Shown here in pieces: positions 35,746 to 48,268 of a stretch of DNA of 64,000 nucleotides; within the stretch, counting starts at the first letter, position 1; the number at the start of each line of letters is the position of its first letter. Source of the stretch: Bacteroidia bacterium. Its GTDB lineage: Bacteria > Bacteroidota > Bacteroidia > Flavobacteriales_D > Cryomorphaceae. The notes beneath the pieces are model-generated. The model made no database searches. It worked only from the letters and a program-made list of their open reading frames with translations, and was not told the origin of the DNA. A program made the position numbers and the translations under genes. Location of the stretch: positions 1 to 64,000 of the forward strand of contig JAUICL010000002.1 in assembly GCA_030427905.1 (NCBI GenBank). The letters are read 5' to 3'.

Positions 35746-36294
35746 ATGTATACACCGAGATTAAAGACAAAGTATAAAGAAGAAGTTGTTCCAGCTCTAC
35801 AGAAAGAGTTTGGTTACAAGTCGCCAATGCAGGTTCCAGTTCTCAAGAAGATCTGTTTGAACCAAGGTCTTGGAGATGCTGTAGCTGACAAGAAGCTCGT
35901 AGATGCTGCTGTAACTGAAATGACAGCGATCGCTGGTCAGAAAGCAGTTCCAACAATTTCGAGAAAAGACATCTCTAACTTCAAATTGAGAAAAGGGATG
36001 CCGATTGGAGCGCGCGTAACGCTTCGCGGTGATCAGATGTATGAATTTCTAGATCGTTTGATCTCGGTTTCACTACCTCGTACACGTGACTTCCGCGGTG
36101 TTAAGGCTGCAGGTTTTGATGGACGTGGAAACTTCACCATGGGTGTGAAGGAGCAGATCGTTTTTCCAGAGATCGATATTGAGAAAGTAAACAAAATTAA
36201 TGGTATGGATATCACTTTCGTGACTTCAGCAGATAGCGACGAAGAAGCGAAGGCACTCTTGAAAGAGTTTGGATTTCCATTCACTAAAAAATAA
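35746..36294 (+). CDS. rplE: 50S ribosomal protein L5
   Basis: A 182-residue 5S-rRNA-binding protein of the central protuberance. It shows [40 protein letters not shown] and [20 protein letters not shown]. It starts 3 bp after rplX; the preceding gene ends in a G-rich stretch (GGTGAGGAGG) that is a good ribosome site. Confidence 0.98.
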   Translation: MYTPRLKTKYKEEVVPALQKEFGYKSPMQVPVLKKICLNQGLGDAVADKKLVDAAVTEMTAIAGQKAVPTISRKDISNFKLRKGMPIGARVTLRGDQMYEFLDRLISVSLPRTRDFRGVKAAGFDGRGNFTMGVKEQIVFPEIDIEKVNKINGMDITFVTSADSDEEAKALLKEFGFPFTKK

Positions 36295-36302
36295 GTAGTA
36301 CG

Positions 36303-36572
36303 ATGGCAAAAGAATCAATGAAAGCCCGTGAGCGCAAGCGCGAAAGAATGGTTGCGAAATTTGAAGAGAAGCGTCGTGCGCTTAAAGAAGCAGGCGATTG
36401 GGATGCTCTACAGAAGCTTCCAAAGAACTCTTCAAAAGTACGTTTGCACAATCGTTGTCAGCTAACTGGACGTCCACGTGGATACATGAGACAATTCGGA
36501 ATTTCTCGTGTAACGTTTCGTGAGATGGCACTTGATGGGAAGATCCCAGGTGTAAAAAAGGCCAGCTGGTAA
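36303..36572 (+). CDS. rpsN: 30S ribosomal protein S14, zinc-free form
   Basis: An 89-residue long-form S14. The positions that carry CxxC pairs in the short zinc form are absent; only one Cys remains, in [20 protein letters not shown]. This is the zinc-independent class. [20 protein letters not shown] opens it. Confidence 0.97.
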   Translation: MAKESMKARERKRERMVAKFEEKRRALKEAGDWDALQKLPKNSSKVRLHNRCQLTGRPRGYMRQFGISRVTFREMALDGKIPGVKKASW

Positions 36573-36602
36573 ATATAGAATTAGGATAAAAGAAGATCGA
36601 TT

Positions 36603-37001
36603 ATGTACTCAGATCCGATAGCAGATTATTTGACCCGATTGCGCAATGGTATGATGGCGCGAAAGCGTGTCGTTGAAATTCCATCTTCAAAGATGAAAGT
36701 GGCTATTTCAAAAATTTTGATGGAAAAAGGATATATCCTGAATTACAAAGTAGAAGAGAACGACGTTCAAGATACGATCAAGGTCGCGCTAAAGTATCAC
36801 CCTGTAACAAAGGTGCCAGCGATCAAGAAGATTGAAAGAGCATCGAGCCCAGGATTGCGTTACTACGCTGGAGCAAAAGAGTTGCCACGTGTATTGAACG
36901 GGTTGGGAGTTGCTATTATTTCTACTTCTCAAGGGCTAATGACTGACAAAGAAGCCCGAGTGCAAAACATAGGTGGCGAGGTAGTTTGCCACGTATACTA
37001 A
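36603..37001 (+). CDS. rpsH: 30S ribosomal protein S8
   Basis: A 132-residue central-domain protein, the classical spc repressor in E. coli. DPIADYLTRLRNGMMARKRV near the start and ISTSQGLMTDKEARVQNIGG near the end are diagnostic. Confidence 0.98.
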   Translation: MYSDPIADYLTRLRNGMMARKRVVEIPSSKMKVAISKILMEKGYILNYKVEENDVQDTIKVALKYHPVTKVPAIKKIERASSPGLRYYAGAKELPRVLNGLGVAIISTSQGLMTDKEARVQNIGGEVVCHVY

Positions 37002-37019
37002 TAAGATAATAAAGAAGAG

Positions 37020-37571
37020 ATGTCACGAATAGGAAAAGCCCCTGTGAATATTCCCGCCGGAGTTACCGTAGATGTAGCTGAGGGAGTGGTAACAGTAAAA
37101 GGACCCAAAGGTGAAATTACTCAAGAAGTAAAGGAAGGGGTTACTGTAAAGCTTGAAGAAGGGCAGGTTATTTTGGAGCGTGCCAATGAGGCAAAGCAGA
37201 CAAAATCTTTGCACGGATTGTACCGCGCTTTGATCAACAACATGGTTGAAGGCGTAAGCAACGGTTACAAGATAGAGCAAGAGTTAGTAGGTGTAGGTTA
37301 CCGTGCCAAGGTTTCTGGACAGATTTTGGAGCTCGCGCTCGGGTTTTCACACCCGATTGTAATGGAGCTACCAACAGAGGTAAAAGTATCTGCTGAAACA
37401 GCCAAAGGAAAGAACCCAATTATTACCCTTGAGTCACACGATAAGCAACTTATCGGACAAGTAGCGGCTAAAATTCGGTCATTCAGAAAACCAGAGCCAT
37501 ACAAAGGGAAAGGTATTCGTTTTGTTGGTGAGCAAATCCGTAGAAAAGCTGGTAAGGCAGCTGGTAAATAA
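37020..37571 (+). CDS. rplF: 50S ribosomal protein L6
   Basis: A 183-residue duplicated-domain protein near the sarcin-ricin loop. MSRIGKAPVNIPAGVTV and the C-terminal RKPEPYKGKGIRFVGEQIRR are conserved. Confidence 0.98.
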   Translation: MSRIGKAPVNIPAGVTVDVAEGVVTVKGPKGEITQEVKEGVTVKLEEGQVILERANEAKQTKSLHGLYRALINNMVEGVSNGYKIEQELVGVGYRAKVSGQILELALGFSHPIVMELPTEVKVSAETAKGKNPIITLESHDKQLIGQVAAKIRSFRKPEPYKGKGIRFVGEQIRRKAGKAAGK

Positions 37572-37580
37572 GACTAGATC

Positions 37581-37934
37581 ATGGCAAATAAGAAAGAACT
37601 ACGCAGAGAGCGAATTAAGAGAAGCATTCGCAAGAATGTATTCGGTACTGCAGAGCGTCCTCGTCTATCGGTATTCCGTAGCAATGCTCAGATCTACGCT
37701 CAGTTGATCGACGACAATGCTGGTCGTACTTTGGTTTCTTGCGGATCATTGAAGAATGATGCTGCACAAAAGGTAAACAAAGTGGAGCAAGCGCAATTGG
37801 TAGGTAAAGAGATTGCCGAGAAAGCCCTAGCCGCTGGAATTAGCGAAGTGGTTTTCGACCGTAACGGTTACCTATACCACGGAAGAGTTAAATCATTAGC
37901 AGACGCGGCACGCGAAGGCGGCCTAAAACTATAA
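37581..37934 (+). CDS. rplR: 50S ribosomal protein L18
   Basis: A 117-residue 5S-rRNA-binding protein. [20 protein letters not shown] and the C-terminal [20 protein letters not shown] are family motifs. It precedes rpsE by 5 bp. Confidence 0.98.
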   Translation: MANKKELRRERIKRSIRKNVFGTAERPRLSVFRSNAQIYAQLIDDNAGRTLVSCGSLKNDAAQKVNKVEQAQLVGKEIAEKALAAGISEVVFDRNGYLYHGRVKSLADAAREGGLKL

Positions 37935-37939
37935 GGATC

Positions 37940-38455
37940 ATGTCTAAGAAAGAGAAGCAAGTAAGATCTACAGACATCGAGCTAAAAGACAAGCTCGTAG
38001 CGATAAACCGAGTAACGAAGGTTACGAAGGGTGGTCGTACATTCAGTTTTTCAGCTATCGTAGTGGTAGGTGATGAGAATGGTGTTGTTGGACATGGTTT
38101 GGGTAAAGCAAAAGAGGTAACCACGGCTATCGCTAAGGGAATCGATGATGCAAAGAAGAGCTTGGTACGCGTACCAGTAGTAAACGGTACAGTTCCTCAC
38201 AAGCAGTACGGTAAGTACGCCGGAGCTAAGGTTTTGTTGAAGCCAGCTTCACACGGTACCGGAGTTATTGCTGGTGGTGCGATGCGTGCTGTATTGGAGA
38301 GCGTTGGTATCACTGACGTACTTGCCAAGTCGCAAGGATCTTCAAACCCACACAACGTAGTAAAAGCTACCCTTGATGCATTGGCCAACTTGCGCGATGC
38401 AAGAGAAGTAGCTCAGCACAGAGGTGTTTCACTAGATCGTGTATTTAACGGTTAA
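37940..38455 (+). CDS. rpsE: 30S ribosomal protein S5
   Basis: A 171-residue decoding-fidelity protein with a dsRNA-binding-like N-terminal domain. [20 protein letters not shown] and [19 protein letters not shown] are diagnostic, as is [19 protein letters not shown]. Confidence 0.98.
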   Translation: MSKKEKQVRSTDIELKDKLVAINRVTKVTKGGRTFSFSAIVVVGDENGVVGHGLGKAKEVTTAIAKGIDDAKKSLVRVPVVNGTVPHKQYGKYAGAKVLLKPASHGTGVIAGGAMRAVLESVGITDVLAKSQGSSNPHNVVKATLDALANLRDAREVAQHRGVSLDRVFNG

Positions 38456-38474
38456 TTTCTAAAGGACCTGAATC

Positions 38475-38657
38475 ATGGCAAACAAAATTGTAGTAACACA
38501 AGTAAGAAGCGCGATTAACAAGCCGAAGGACCAGAAGGCCACTTTGGTAGCGCTAGGGTGCAAGAAATTGAATCGCCCAGTAGAGAAGACTGCTACACCA
38601 CAGGTGATGGGAATGATCGCTAAGGTGAAGCACCTTGTTAAAGTAGAAGAAAAGTAA
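38475..38657 (+). CDS. rpmD: 50S ribosomal protein L30
   Basis: A 60-residue protein. The pattern VTQVRSAINKPKDQKATLVA and LGCKKLNRPVEK is typical of the bacterial short form. It lies between rpsE and rplO as usual. Confidence 0.96.
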   Translation: MANKIVVTQVRSAINKPKDQKATLVALGCKKLNRPVEKTATPQVMGMIAKVKHLVKVEEK

Positions 38658-38680
38658 ACTAGATAAAACGCATTTTCAAG

Positions 38681-39127
38681 ATGGATCTCGGTAAATTGAA
38701 GCCTGCTAAAGGTTCAACCAAAAACAAGAAGCGACTAGGTCGTGGAGAAGGTTCCGGATTTGGTGATACTGCTGGACGTGGGCACAAAGGTGCTAAGTCG
38801 CGAAGTGGTTACAGCAAGAAGCGCGGATTCGAAGGTGGTCAGATGCCACTTCAGCGTCGCGTACCGAAGTTTGGATTCACAAATCCTAACCGCGTAGAAT
38901 ACAAGGGAATCAATCTAGATATTATCTCTAAGCTTGCCGAAGAGAAAAAGATTGATACTTTCACGCCCGAAGTATTTGCTGCGAATGGATTGGCGAGCAA
39001 AAAAGAATTGATCAAAATCCTAGGTCGCGGAGAGCTTAATGCCAAGGTAGAAGTTACGGCACATGCTTTCTCTGCAACTGCAAAAGCGGCAATAGAAGCA
39101 AAAGGTGGCACAGCCACAGAACTGTAA
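38681..39127 (+). CDS. rplO: 50S ribosomal protein L15
   Basis: A 148-residue late-assembly protein. The Gly/Lys-rich N-terminus ([40 protein letters not shown]) threads into the rRNA. It precedes secY by 26 bp, the normal spc order. Confidence 0.98.
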   Translation: MDLGKLKPAKGSTKNKKRLGRGEGSGFGDTAGRGHKGAKSRSGYSKKRGFEGGQMPLQRRVPKFGFTNPNRVEYKGINLDIISKLAEEKKIDTFTPEVFAANGLASKKELIKILGRGELNAKVEVTAHAFSATAKAAIEAKGGTATEL

Positions 39128-39153
39128 CTTAAACGCTAAAGGAACCTTTCGGT

Positions 39154-40485
39154 ATGAACAACTTTTTCCAAACTTTAAAAAACATCTGGAGCATCGAAGA
39201 GCTCCGATCGCGAATTTTAACGACGCTAGCATTGCTACTCGTATTTCGAATCGGATCTTATATCGTATTGCCCGGAATTGATTCTCAAGCTCTAGCCGCG
39301 GCCAATGCCGATGACGGTGGTCTTGCTGGTCTGTTAAACCTATTTACTGGTGGAGCATTCAACAGAGCTTCAATCTTCAGTTTGGGAATTATGCCTTATA
39401 TCTCTGCATCGATTATCATGCAGTTGATGGGGATCGCCGTACCGAGTATCCAAAAGATGCAAAAGGAAGGTGAGAGTGGTCGTAAAAAGATCAATCAGTA
39501 CACCCGATTTTTGACGATCGTTATTACTGGATTTCAAGCTCCAGGGTATATCGCAGCATCAGTACCAGAGAGTGCTCGTCTTTACGACACGCCATTCTGG
39601 TGGTTAACTACGATTGTTATCCTTACTTCAGGAACACTATTTGTAATGTGGCTTGGAGAGCGCATCACTGATCGCGGAGTAGGAAATGGTATTTCGTTGC
39701 TTATCATGATTGGAATTATTGCTGGACTTCCAGCTGCATTCTTCCAGGAGATCATCGCTGCAACTGGACCAGAAGGAAGTGGATTTGTGATGCTTCTTTT
39801 GGAAGTCGTAGCCCTTCTCGTTGTAATTGCAGCCACGGTTGCGCTCGTTCAAGCGGTGCGAAGAGTACCTATTCAGTTTCCAAAACGACAAGTAGGAAAC
39901 AGCCGTCAGTACAGCGAAGGAGCGCGACAGTATATTCCATTGAAAGTGAACAGTGCAGGGGTAATGCCGATCATTTTTGCTCAGGCCATTATGTTCGTTC
40001 CATTGTACGTTGCTGAATATACTCAGTCAGAGAGTGGTATATTCGTAGAATTAGCTAACTTTGCCGGCCTTTGGTACAACGTGATCTTTTTCATCATGGT
40101 TGTGGCCTTTACATATTTCTATACCGCCATTACAGTCAATCCAAATCAGATGGCTGATGATTTGAAAAGAAATGGAGGTTTCATTCCTGGTGTTAAGCCA
40201 GGGCGCTCTACGGCAGAATTTCTAGATACAGTGTTATCGAGAATCACATTGCCAGGAGCGATATTTTTAGGTCTGATCGCAATCTTGCCTGTGTTTGCGC
40301 TTCAAGCCGGAGTAAAACAGGCGTTTTCGATCTTCTTTGGAGGAACATCACTCCTTATTATGGTAGGGGTTATTTTGGATACTCTTCAGCAGATTGAAAG
40401 TTACTTATTAATGCGTCACTACGACGGTTTGATGAAGACTGGTAAACTAGCCGGTCGCGCATCAACTTTCGGAATGGCGGGATAA
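39154..40485 (+). CDS. secY: Protein translocase subunit SecY
   Basis: A 443-residue channel protein with ten predicted membrane segments. It shows the SIFSLGIMPYISASIIMQL plug-proximal stretch, QKEGESGRKKINQYTRFLT in the first cytosolic loops and NPNQMADDLKRNGGFIPGVK PGRST in the conserved C4-C5 region. It forms the SecYEG pore; secE is elsewhere. Last membrane protein of the cluster, 21 bp before infA. Confidence 0.98.
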   Translation: MNNFFQTLKNIWSIEELRSRILTTLALLLVFRIGSYIVLPGIDSQALAAANADDGGLAGLLNLFTGGAFNRASIFSLGIMPYISASIIMQLMGIAVPSIQKMQKEGESGRKKINQYTRFLTIVITGFQAPGYIAASVPESARLYDTPFWWLTTIVILTSGTLFVMWLGERITDRGVGNGISLLIMIGIIAGLPAAFFQEIIAATGPEGSGFVMLLLEVVALLVVIAATVALVQAVRRVPIQFPKRQVGNSRQYSEGARQYIPLKVNSAGVMPIIFAQAIMFVPLYVAEYTQSESGIFVELANFAGLWYNVIFFIMVVAFTYFYTAITVNPNQMADDLKRNGGFIPGVKPGRSTAEFLDTVLSRITLPGAIFLGLIAILPVFALQAGVKQAFSIFFGGTSLLIMVGVILDTLQQIESYLLMRHYDGLMKTGKLAGRASTFGMAG

Positions 40486-40506
40486 CTGTAGAAGGAATAA
40501 AACTAT

Positions 40507-40725
40507 ATGGCGAAACAAGCTTCGATAGAACAGGATGGTACGATTGTAGAGGCCTTATCAAACGCAATGTTTAAGGTAGAGCTAGAAAACGGTCATGTCA
40601 TCGTGGCACACATATCGGGAAAGATGCGGATGCACTACATCAAGATCTTACCCGGAGATCGAGTAAAAGTGGAAATGTCGCCATACGATTTAACAAAAGG
40701 TAGAATTACATTCAGATACAAATAA
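40507..40725 (+). CDS. infA: Translation initiation factor IF-1
   Basis: A 72-residue OB-fold factor that occupies the A site during initiation. [20 protein letters not shown] and [20 protein letters not shown] are diagnostic. It sits between secY and rpmJ as in many bacteria. Confidence 0.98.
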   Translation: MAKQASIEQDGTIVEALSNAMFKVELENGHVIVAHISGKMRMHYIKILPGDRVKVEMSPYDLTKGRITFRYK

Positions 40726-40736
40726 AGTCTGGAACG

Positions 40737-40853
40737 ATGAAAACAAGAGCTAGTGTCAAGAAGCGTTCGGCTGAATGCAAGATAGTGCGACGAAAAGGTC
40801 GCTTGTATGTGATTAACAAGAAGAACCCTAAGTTCAAGCAACGTCAAGGATAA
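40737..40853 (+). CDS. rpmJ: 50S ribosomal protein L36
   Basis: A 38-residue protein starting [20 protein letters not shown] and ending FKQRQG. The zinc-ribbon ligands (C-x2-C-x12-C-x4-H in the classical form) are largely lost: only Cys14 remains, and the other positions are Ser, Asn and Lys. This is therefore a C-minus type L36 that cannot hold zinc in the usual way. It starts 11 bp after infA and ends 12 bp before rpsM. Confidence 0.95.
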   Translation: MKTRASVKKRSAECKIVRRKGRLYVINKKNPKFKQRQG

Positions 40854-40865
40854 TAAATTAGAATT

Positions 40866-41243
40866 ATGGCTAGGATAGCTGGTATCGATTTACCTAAAAA
40901 CAAGCGTGGGATCATTGGTCTTACTTACATTTTCGGAATAGGACCGTCACGCGCAGAGCAGATTTTGGACAGCGCAGGGGTTGATCACAACACCAAAGTT
41001 CAAGATTGGAATGATGACGAATTGGCAAAGATCCGTGAGATTTTGAACAGTGAGTTCAAAGTGGAGGGAGCTTTGCGTTCTGAGATTCAGACCAACATAA
41101 AGAGATTGATGGATATCGGGTGTTACCGTGGTATTCGTCACCGTACAGGGTTGCCGTTGAGAGGTCAGCGCACAAAGAACAACTCGCGTACGAGAAAAGG
41201 GAAACGTAAAACTGTAGCTAACAAGAAGAAGGCTACTAAATAA
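40866..41243 (+). CDS. rpsM: 30S ribosomal protein S13
   Basis: A 125-residue head protein that contacts the P-site t[43 protein letters not shown] and the basic tail are typical. First gene of the alpha section. Confidence 0.98.
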   Translation: MARIAGIDLPKNKRGIIGLTYIFGIGPSRAEQILDSAGVDHNTKVQDWNDDELAKIREILNSEFKVEGALRSEIQTNIKRLMDIGCYRGIRHRTGLPLRGQRTKNNSRTRKGKRKTVANKKKATK

Positions 41244-41276
41244 TCGTAGAGTCGGTTAGAATAAAAATTGTCAAGA

Positions 41277-41663
41277 ATGGCCAAATCGAATGCTAAAAAG
41301 AAGCGTAATGTAAAGGTTGATGCAGTTGGTGAAGCGCACATCCGAGCTTCTTTCAACAACATCATTATTAGCCTTACAAACGCTAGCGGACAAGTGATTA
41401 GCTGGTCTACTGCGGGTAAGCAAGGATTTCGTGGATCAAAGAAGAACACGCCTTACGCTGCTCAGGTAGCTGCAGAAGATTGTGCAAAGGTGGCTTACGA
41501 AGCTGGATTGCGCAAAGTGAAAGTTTACGTAAAAGGACCTGGATCGGGAAGAGAGTCTGCTATCCGTTCTATTCACAATTCAGGGATTGAAGTGACAGAG
41601 ATCGTTGATGTTACTCCGGTACCACACAATGGATGTCGCCCACCAAAGAGAAGAAGAGTTTAA
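41277..41663 (+). CDS. rpsK: 30S ribosomal protein S11
   Basis: A 128-residue platform protein. [40 protein letters not shown] and [17 protein letters not shown] are diagnostic. The ATG at 41277 is chosen; an upstream in-frame TTG at 41268 would add only three residues. Confidence 0.97.
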   Translation: MAKSNAKKKRNVKVDAVGEAHIRASFNNIIISLTNASGQVISWSTAGKQGFRGSKKNTPYAAQVAAEDCAKVAYEAGLRKVKVYVKGPGSGRESAIRSIHNSGIEVTEIVDVTPVPHNGCRPPKRRRV

Positions 41664-41702
41664 TCACCTTGTCATTAGTTAAGACAAAACGGAAGGAAAG
41701 TT

Positions 41703-42308
41703 ATGGCACGATATAGAGGCCCAAAATCAAAAGTAGCACGACGATTCAAAGAGCCAATCTTTGGCCCTGATAAAGCATTGGAGCGTAAGAATTACCCTCC
41801 TGGATTTCACGGTCCAAACCGACGTCGTCAGAAGCAGTCTGAATACGCTATCCAGCTTGCTGAGAAGCAAAAGGCAAAATACACTTACGGTATTTTAGAG
41901 CGTCAGTTTGCTAAAATGTTCGACAAAGCGTCGCGCAAGATGGGTATTACAGGTGAGTTGTTGTTGGTATTCTGCGAAGCTCGTCTAGACAACGTAGTAT
42001 ACCGTATGGGTATTTCAAATACTCGTCGCGGAGCACGTCAGCTAGTAAACCACCGCCACATTACTGTAAACGGTGAGCTCGTAAACATTCCATCTTACTC
42101 ATTGAAGCCAGGTGATGTTGTAGGTGTTCGTGAACGCTCAAAATCATTGGAGGTTATTTCTAATTCATTGGCATCATCAACGTCTAAAATGGATTGGATT
42201 GAGTTTGATAAGAACGCTATGACTGGAACTTACATCCAGCACCCAACGCGTGAGCAGATCCCTGAGAACATCAAGGAGCAGCTTATCGTCGAACTATACT
42301 CGAAGTAA
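41703..42308 (+). CDS. rpsD: 30S ribosomal protein S4
   Basis: A 201-residue primary 16S-binding protein with an S4 domain ([39 protein letters not shown]). [20 protein letters not shown] opens it with no zinc-binding cysteines near the N-terminus. Confidence 0.98.
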   Translation: MARYRGPKSKVARRFKEPIFGPDKALERKNYPPGFHGPNRRRQKQSEYAIQLAEKQKAKYTYGILERQFAKMFDKASRKMGITGELLLVFCEARLDNVVYRMGISNTRRGARQLVNHRHITVNGELVNIPSYSLKPGDVVGVRERSKSLEVISNSLASSTSKMDWIEFDKNAMTGTYIQHPTREQIPENIKEQLIVELYSK

Positions 42309-42332
42309 TTAACTTTTTTAAGGATAATTTAA

Positions 42333-43325
42333 ATGGCCATATTAGATTTTCAGAAGCCGGACAAGGTCGTAATGATCGACTCTGATAGTAATCAGGGAAA
42401 ATTCGAGTTTCGACCACTTGAGCCAGGATACGGTATTACAATTGGAAATGCACTTCGTCGTATTCTTCTTTCATCTCTTGAAGGATTTGCGATCACATCT
42501 GTGAAGATTGACGGTGTAGACCATGAGTTCTCAGCTATCGAAGGTGTTGTTCAGGATGTTACTGAAATCATTTTGAACTTGAAGCAAGTACGTTTCAAGC
42601 GTCAAATCGAAGGAACTGACAATGAGAAGGTGACCCTTACTCTTGGTGGTAGCGAGCAGTTTACTGCTGGTGATATCGGGAAGTTCACATCTGCTTTTCA
42701 AGTTCTTAACCCAGACCTTCTCATCTGTACGATGGAGAAGAATGTGAACCTCGAAATCGAGCTTAGCATTGGAAAGGGTAGAGGATACCGTCCTTCAGAA
42801 GAAAACAAAGTTTCGAACGCTCCAATTGGAACCATTTTTATCGATTCGATCTTTACACCAATCAGAAAGGTGAACTACACGATTGAAAACTACCGTGTAG
42901 AGCAAAAGACGGATTACGAGAAATTGGTAATGGACGTGACGACTGATGGGTCAATTTCGCCAAAGGATTCACTTCAAGAGGCTGCTAAGATTTTGATTCA
43001 CCACTTCATGTTGTTCTCAGATGAGCGCATCACACTTGATAGTGAAGAGAAATCAGAAACTGAAGAGTTTGATGAAACTTCATTGCACATGCGTCAGCTT
43101 CTCAAAACGAAGTTGGTAGATATGGATCTTTCAGTACGTGCATTGAACTGTTTGAAAGCTGCGGATATCGAGTCATTAGGTGATTTGGTTTCATTTAACA
43201 AGAATGATCTTTTGAAATTCAGAAACTTCGGTAAGAAGTCTTTGACAGAGTTGGAAGATTTGATTGAGTCGAAAGGGTTGTCATTCGGTATGAATGTAGC
43301 CAAGTATAAATTGGATAAAGAGTAA
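42333..43325 (+). CDS. rpoA: DNA-directed RNA polymerase subunit alpha
   Basis: A 330-residue alpha subunit. The N-terminal dimerisation domain has [20 protein letters not shown] and [22 protein letters not shown]; the C-terminal domain, with [19 protein letters not shown] and [20 protein letters not shown], contacts UP elements and regulators. Usual length; 37 bp before rplQ. Confidence 0.98.
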   Translation: MAILDFQKPDKVVMIDSDSNQGKFEFRPLEPGYGITIGNALRRILLSSLEGFAITSVKIDGVDHEFSAIEGVVQDVTEIILNLKQVRFKRQIEGTDNEKVTLTLGGSEQFTAGDIGKFTSAFQVLNPDLLICTMEKNVNLEIELSIGKGRGYRPSEENKVSNAPIGTIFIDSIFTPIRKVNYTIENYRVEQKTDYEKLVMDVTTDGSISPKDSLQEAAKILIHHFMLFSDERITLDSEEKSETEEFDETSLHMRQLLKTKLVDMDLSVRALNCLKAADIESLGDLVSFNKNDLLKFRNFGKKSLTELEDLIESKGLSFGMNVAKYKLDKE

Positions 43326-43362
43326 TTTCACTGTTTCAAGACAGTGTTGAAAATAGATCATC

Positions 43363-43974
43363 ATGAGACACGGGAAACGCAATAACGCACTGAGTCGTAC
43401 AGCTAGCCACCGTAAAGCGATGCTTTCGAATATGGCTTGCTCATTGATTGAACACAAGCGAATTAACACGACCCTAGCTAAAGCTAAAGAGCTTAGAAAG
43501 TTCGTAGAGCCTTTGATCACAAAGTCAAAGACTGATTCTACTCACTCTCGTCGTGTTGTTTTTAGCAACCTAAATAACAAGCACGCGGTAACTGAGCTTT
43601 TCAGAGAAGTGGCGCCTAAGGTTGCTAACCGCGAAGGAGGGTACACTCGAATCATCAAATTGGGTACGCGTCTTGGTGATGCTGCTGAAATGTGTATGAT
43701 CGAGTTGGTTGACTTCAATGAGCTCATGCTCGAAGAAAGCAAATCAAAGACTCGCCGTTCACGTCGTGGTAAGAAGAAAGCGACTACTGAAGCTGCTCCT
43801 AAGGCAGAAGCTAAAGTAGAAGAGACAGCAGAAGCTGTTGAAGAGAAAGTTGATACTCCTGAAGGAGAAGCTAAAGCTGAAGCTAAGGCTGAAACGAAGG
43901 AAGCTCCAAAAGCTGAAGCGCCTAAAGAAGACAAGGCTGAAGGAGAGAACAATGAAGAAGAGAAGAAAGACTAA
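43363..43974 (+). CDS. rplQ: 50S ribosomal protein L17 with C-terminal extension
   Basis: A 203-residue L17. The first 120 residues ([40 protein letters not shown]) are the conserved domain; usual bacterial L17 stops near 120-130. After a basic [11 protein letters not shown] stretch there is a tail of about 70 residues made of Ala, Lys and Glu with some Pro and Thr ([20 protein letters not shown]). Longer L17 tails are known in Bacteroidota. Last gene of the 32-gene cluster, followed by a terminator. Confidence 0.96.
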   Translation: MRHGKRNNALSRTASHRKAMLSNMACSLIEHKRINTTLAKAKELRKFVEPLITKSKTDSTHSRRVVFSNLNNKHAVTELFREVAPKVANREGGYTRIIKLGTRLGDAAEMCMIELVDFNELMLEESKSKTRRSRRGKKKATTEAAPKAEAKVEETAEAVEEKVDTPEGEAKAEAKAETKEAPKAEAPKEDKAEGENNEEEKKD

Positions 43975-44002
43975 TTCATTGATAATTAAAAAATACCATA
44001 AG

Positions 44003-44037
44003 AAAGGGATGATGTTTCGGCATTATCCCTTTTTTTT
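44003..44037 (+). terminator. Terminator of the ribosomal protein cluster
   Basis: A 12-bp stem AAAGGGATGATG/CATTATCCCTTT with a TTTCGG loop, running into TTTTTTT. It separates rplQ from carA. Confidence 0.9.
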
Positions 44038-44052
44038 GAACTAAATATTCGG

Positions 44053-46466
<2,414 letters not shown>

Positions 46467-46492
46467 ATTTTCTGAAATAATATGAATCCAAG

Positions 46493-46522
46493 AATACCCC
46501 TGCTAACAGGGGTATTTTTTTT
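46493..46522 (+). terminator. Terminator after eno
   Basis: A perfect 10-bp stem AATACCCCTG/CAGGGGTATT, a CTAA loop, then six T. Confidence 0.92.
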
Positions 46523-46637
46523 GTTTCAGGGTATACCATTCGGCTTGTGTACCCCTTGGATTGCTATTTTTTGTGAAATGGTAGGGATTTGTTGAACATC
46601 TTTGTAAGTAGGTTATGTCAGTACGTTTCAAGTCCAT

Positions 46638-46645
46638 TATATTTG
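46638..46645 (+). promoter_or_regulatory. Candidate -7 box (TATATTTG) before the TPR-like gene
   Basis: Fits TAnnTTTG, with a TG 20 bp upstream. It ends only 7 bp before the ATG, so the transcript would be nearly leaderless; a CATCTTTG about 40 bp further up is an alternative. Confidence 0.3.
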
Positions 46646-46652
46646 AAATCCT

Positions 46653-48194
46653 ATGAAGCCATCTACCGAGTTATTTGAACTTATTAAGTCGCTCTCGAAG
46701 TCTGAGAAGAGATTCTTTAAACTATCGTCGTCTCTCCAATCTGGGGAGAAGAATTACCTGAAAATCTTTGATGCCATTGACAAGCAGAAGGCTTATGATG
46801 AAGAGGCAATCAAGAACCAGTTTGAGGGAGAAACCTTTATCAAGCATTTTCCTTCAGAGAAGAATCACTTATATAAGCTGATTCTGAAAAGTCTACGGTC
46901 ATATCATTCAGACAATTCGATTAGCAGCATCTTGAAGCAGGAAATCAAGAACATTGAGATTCTATACAAAAAGGCGCTTTACAAAGAGTGCAACAAGTTT
47001 TTGACACGCGCCAAAAAGATGGCTATCGAGCATGAGAAATTTTACTTTTTGTTTGAATTATTGAGTTGGGAGAAGCTCCTGTTGGAAGAGGCCTATGAAG
47101 CAGGTGAGTTTACAAAGGATTTGGATGCGCTGATTAAGGAAGAACAAGAGGTAATCGAGAAGTTGAGAAACTTGGCTGCTTACCATGTACTTTACTCAAA
47201 AATCAATTATGTTTTTAGAAGTGGGGGATATGTGCGTAGCGAGGCTGATAGGGCTCTGGTTGAAGAGATTTCGCACCATCCGCTCATCATCGGTAAGAAC
47301 ACGGCATTGAGCCGAAGAGCAGCGACAATCTGCTATTATATTCAAGGATTTTGTGCCACGGCAAATGTGAAGAAAAACGTTGCCTTTATTAAGTTTCTGC
47401 GTGTGAAGGAGATTCTCGATGCCAATCCACAAATCAGGAAAGATCTACCTAACCGATATATACGAACGCTGAGCAACTTGCTAGCTATTCTCGTAGATCA
47501 AGGGAAGGTGGAAGGAGCATTAGAAATGATTTCTGAAATGAGATCGTTTTCGAAGAAGGCACATTTTGCGACGGAAGATATTGAATTGATGATTTTCAAA
47601 TCGACGTATCTAGCGGAGCTCAGGATATACGAGAAGCAAGGTGAGTATGAGAAGGCACTCGGTATTGTCGATAATCTAATTGAAGGTTTAGATGCCAATA
47701 CAGGAAAGATCAACAAAGAGCAGGAGCTCTTGTTTTTGAATGCTATTGCATCGGTGTATTTTGGCGCCGGACGCTATAAGGAGTCTCTTCACTGGCTCAA
47801 TCGTATTCTGAACGACAATGAGCCAAATCTTCGTCAGGATATCTATAGTTACGCCAGGCTATTCAACTTAGTGGTGCACTATGAGCTCGGTAACTTCGAC
47901 TTATTGGAATACGTTATTAAATCCACTTATCGGTACCTGAGCAAACGACAGAGAGATCATGAGCTCGAAGTGATGATCTTGAACTATATGAAGAAATTGG
48001 CCCGTCTGGGTGGCAACGGTGACGAGACCGAAGTGTTTGCTGAATTTAAAGAGAAACTCGACGAGCTTCTCACGAATCACACCGATCAGATTATCTTGGA
48101 GTACTTTAACTTTCCGATGTGGATTGAGTCTAAACTGAAGGGAAGAACCTTTAAAGAAATGGCGAAGATGGAATTTGAATCATTAGCAGATTGA
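46653..48194 (+). CDS. Conserved helical (TPR-like) protein of unknown function
   Basis: A 513-residue soluble, almost wholly helical protein. The N-terminal LFELIKSLSKSEKRFFKLSS (about 7-26) and YLKIFDAIDKQKAYDEEAI look like a conserved capping region. Later stretches with regular Ala/Leu/Tyr spacing, such as EYEKALGIVDNLIEGLDANT, LFLNAIASVYFGAGRYKESL and HWLNRILNDNEPNLRQDIYS (about 325-405), resemble TPR repeats. No signal peptide or membrane segment. It is a single-gene unit between two terminators; I recognise it only as a type seen in Flavobacteriales and cannot assign a role. Confidence 0.75.
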   Translation: MKPSTELFELIKSLSKSEKRFFKLSSSLQSGEKNYLKIFDAIDKQKAYDEEAIKNQFEGETFIKHFPSEKNHLYKLILKSLRSYHSDNSISSILKQEIKNIEILYKKALYKECNKFLTRAKKMAIEHEKFYFLFELLSWEKLLLEEAYEAGEFTKDLDALIKEEQEVIEKLRNLAAYHVLYSKINYVFRSGGYVRSEADRALVEEISHHPLIIGKNTALSRRAATICYYIQGFCATANVKKNVAFIKFLRVKEILDANPQIRKDLPNRYIRTLSNLLAILVDQGKVEGALEMISEMRSFSKKAHFATEDIELMIFKSTYLAELRIYEKQGEYEKALGIVDNLIEGLDANTGKINKEQELLFLNAIASVYFGAGRYKESLHWLNRILNDNEPNLRQDIYSYARLFNLVVHYELGNFDLLEYVIKSTYRYLSKRQRDHELEVMILNYMKKLARLGGNGDETEVFAEFKEKLDELLTNHTDQIILEYFNFPMWIESKLKGRTFKEMAKMEFESLAD

Positions 48195-48210
48195 TCGAAC
48201 ATAGTGGATA

Positions 48211-48245
48211 AAAAAATCCCCGCTGAATTTCAGCGGGGATTTTTT
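48211..48245. terminator. Bidirectional terminator between convergent genes
   Basis: AAAAAATCCCCGCTG, loop AATTT, then CAGCGGGGATTTTTT. The A-run on one side and T-run on the other allow it to stop both the plus-strand TPR-like gene and the minus-strand adhesin operon. Confidence 0.93.
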
Positions 48246-48268
48246 ATTGGTTTCAAGTTAAAGCGCTC

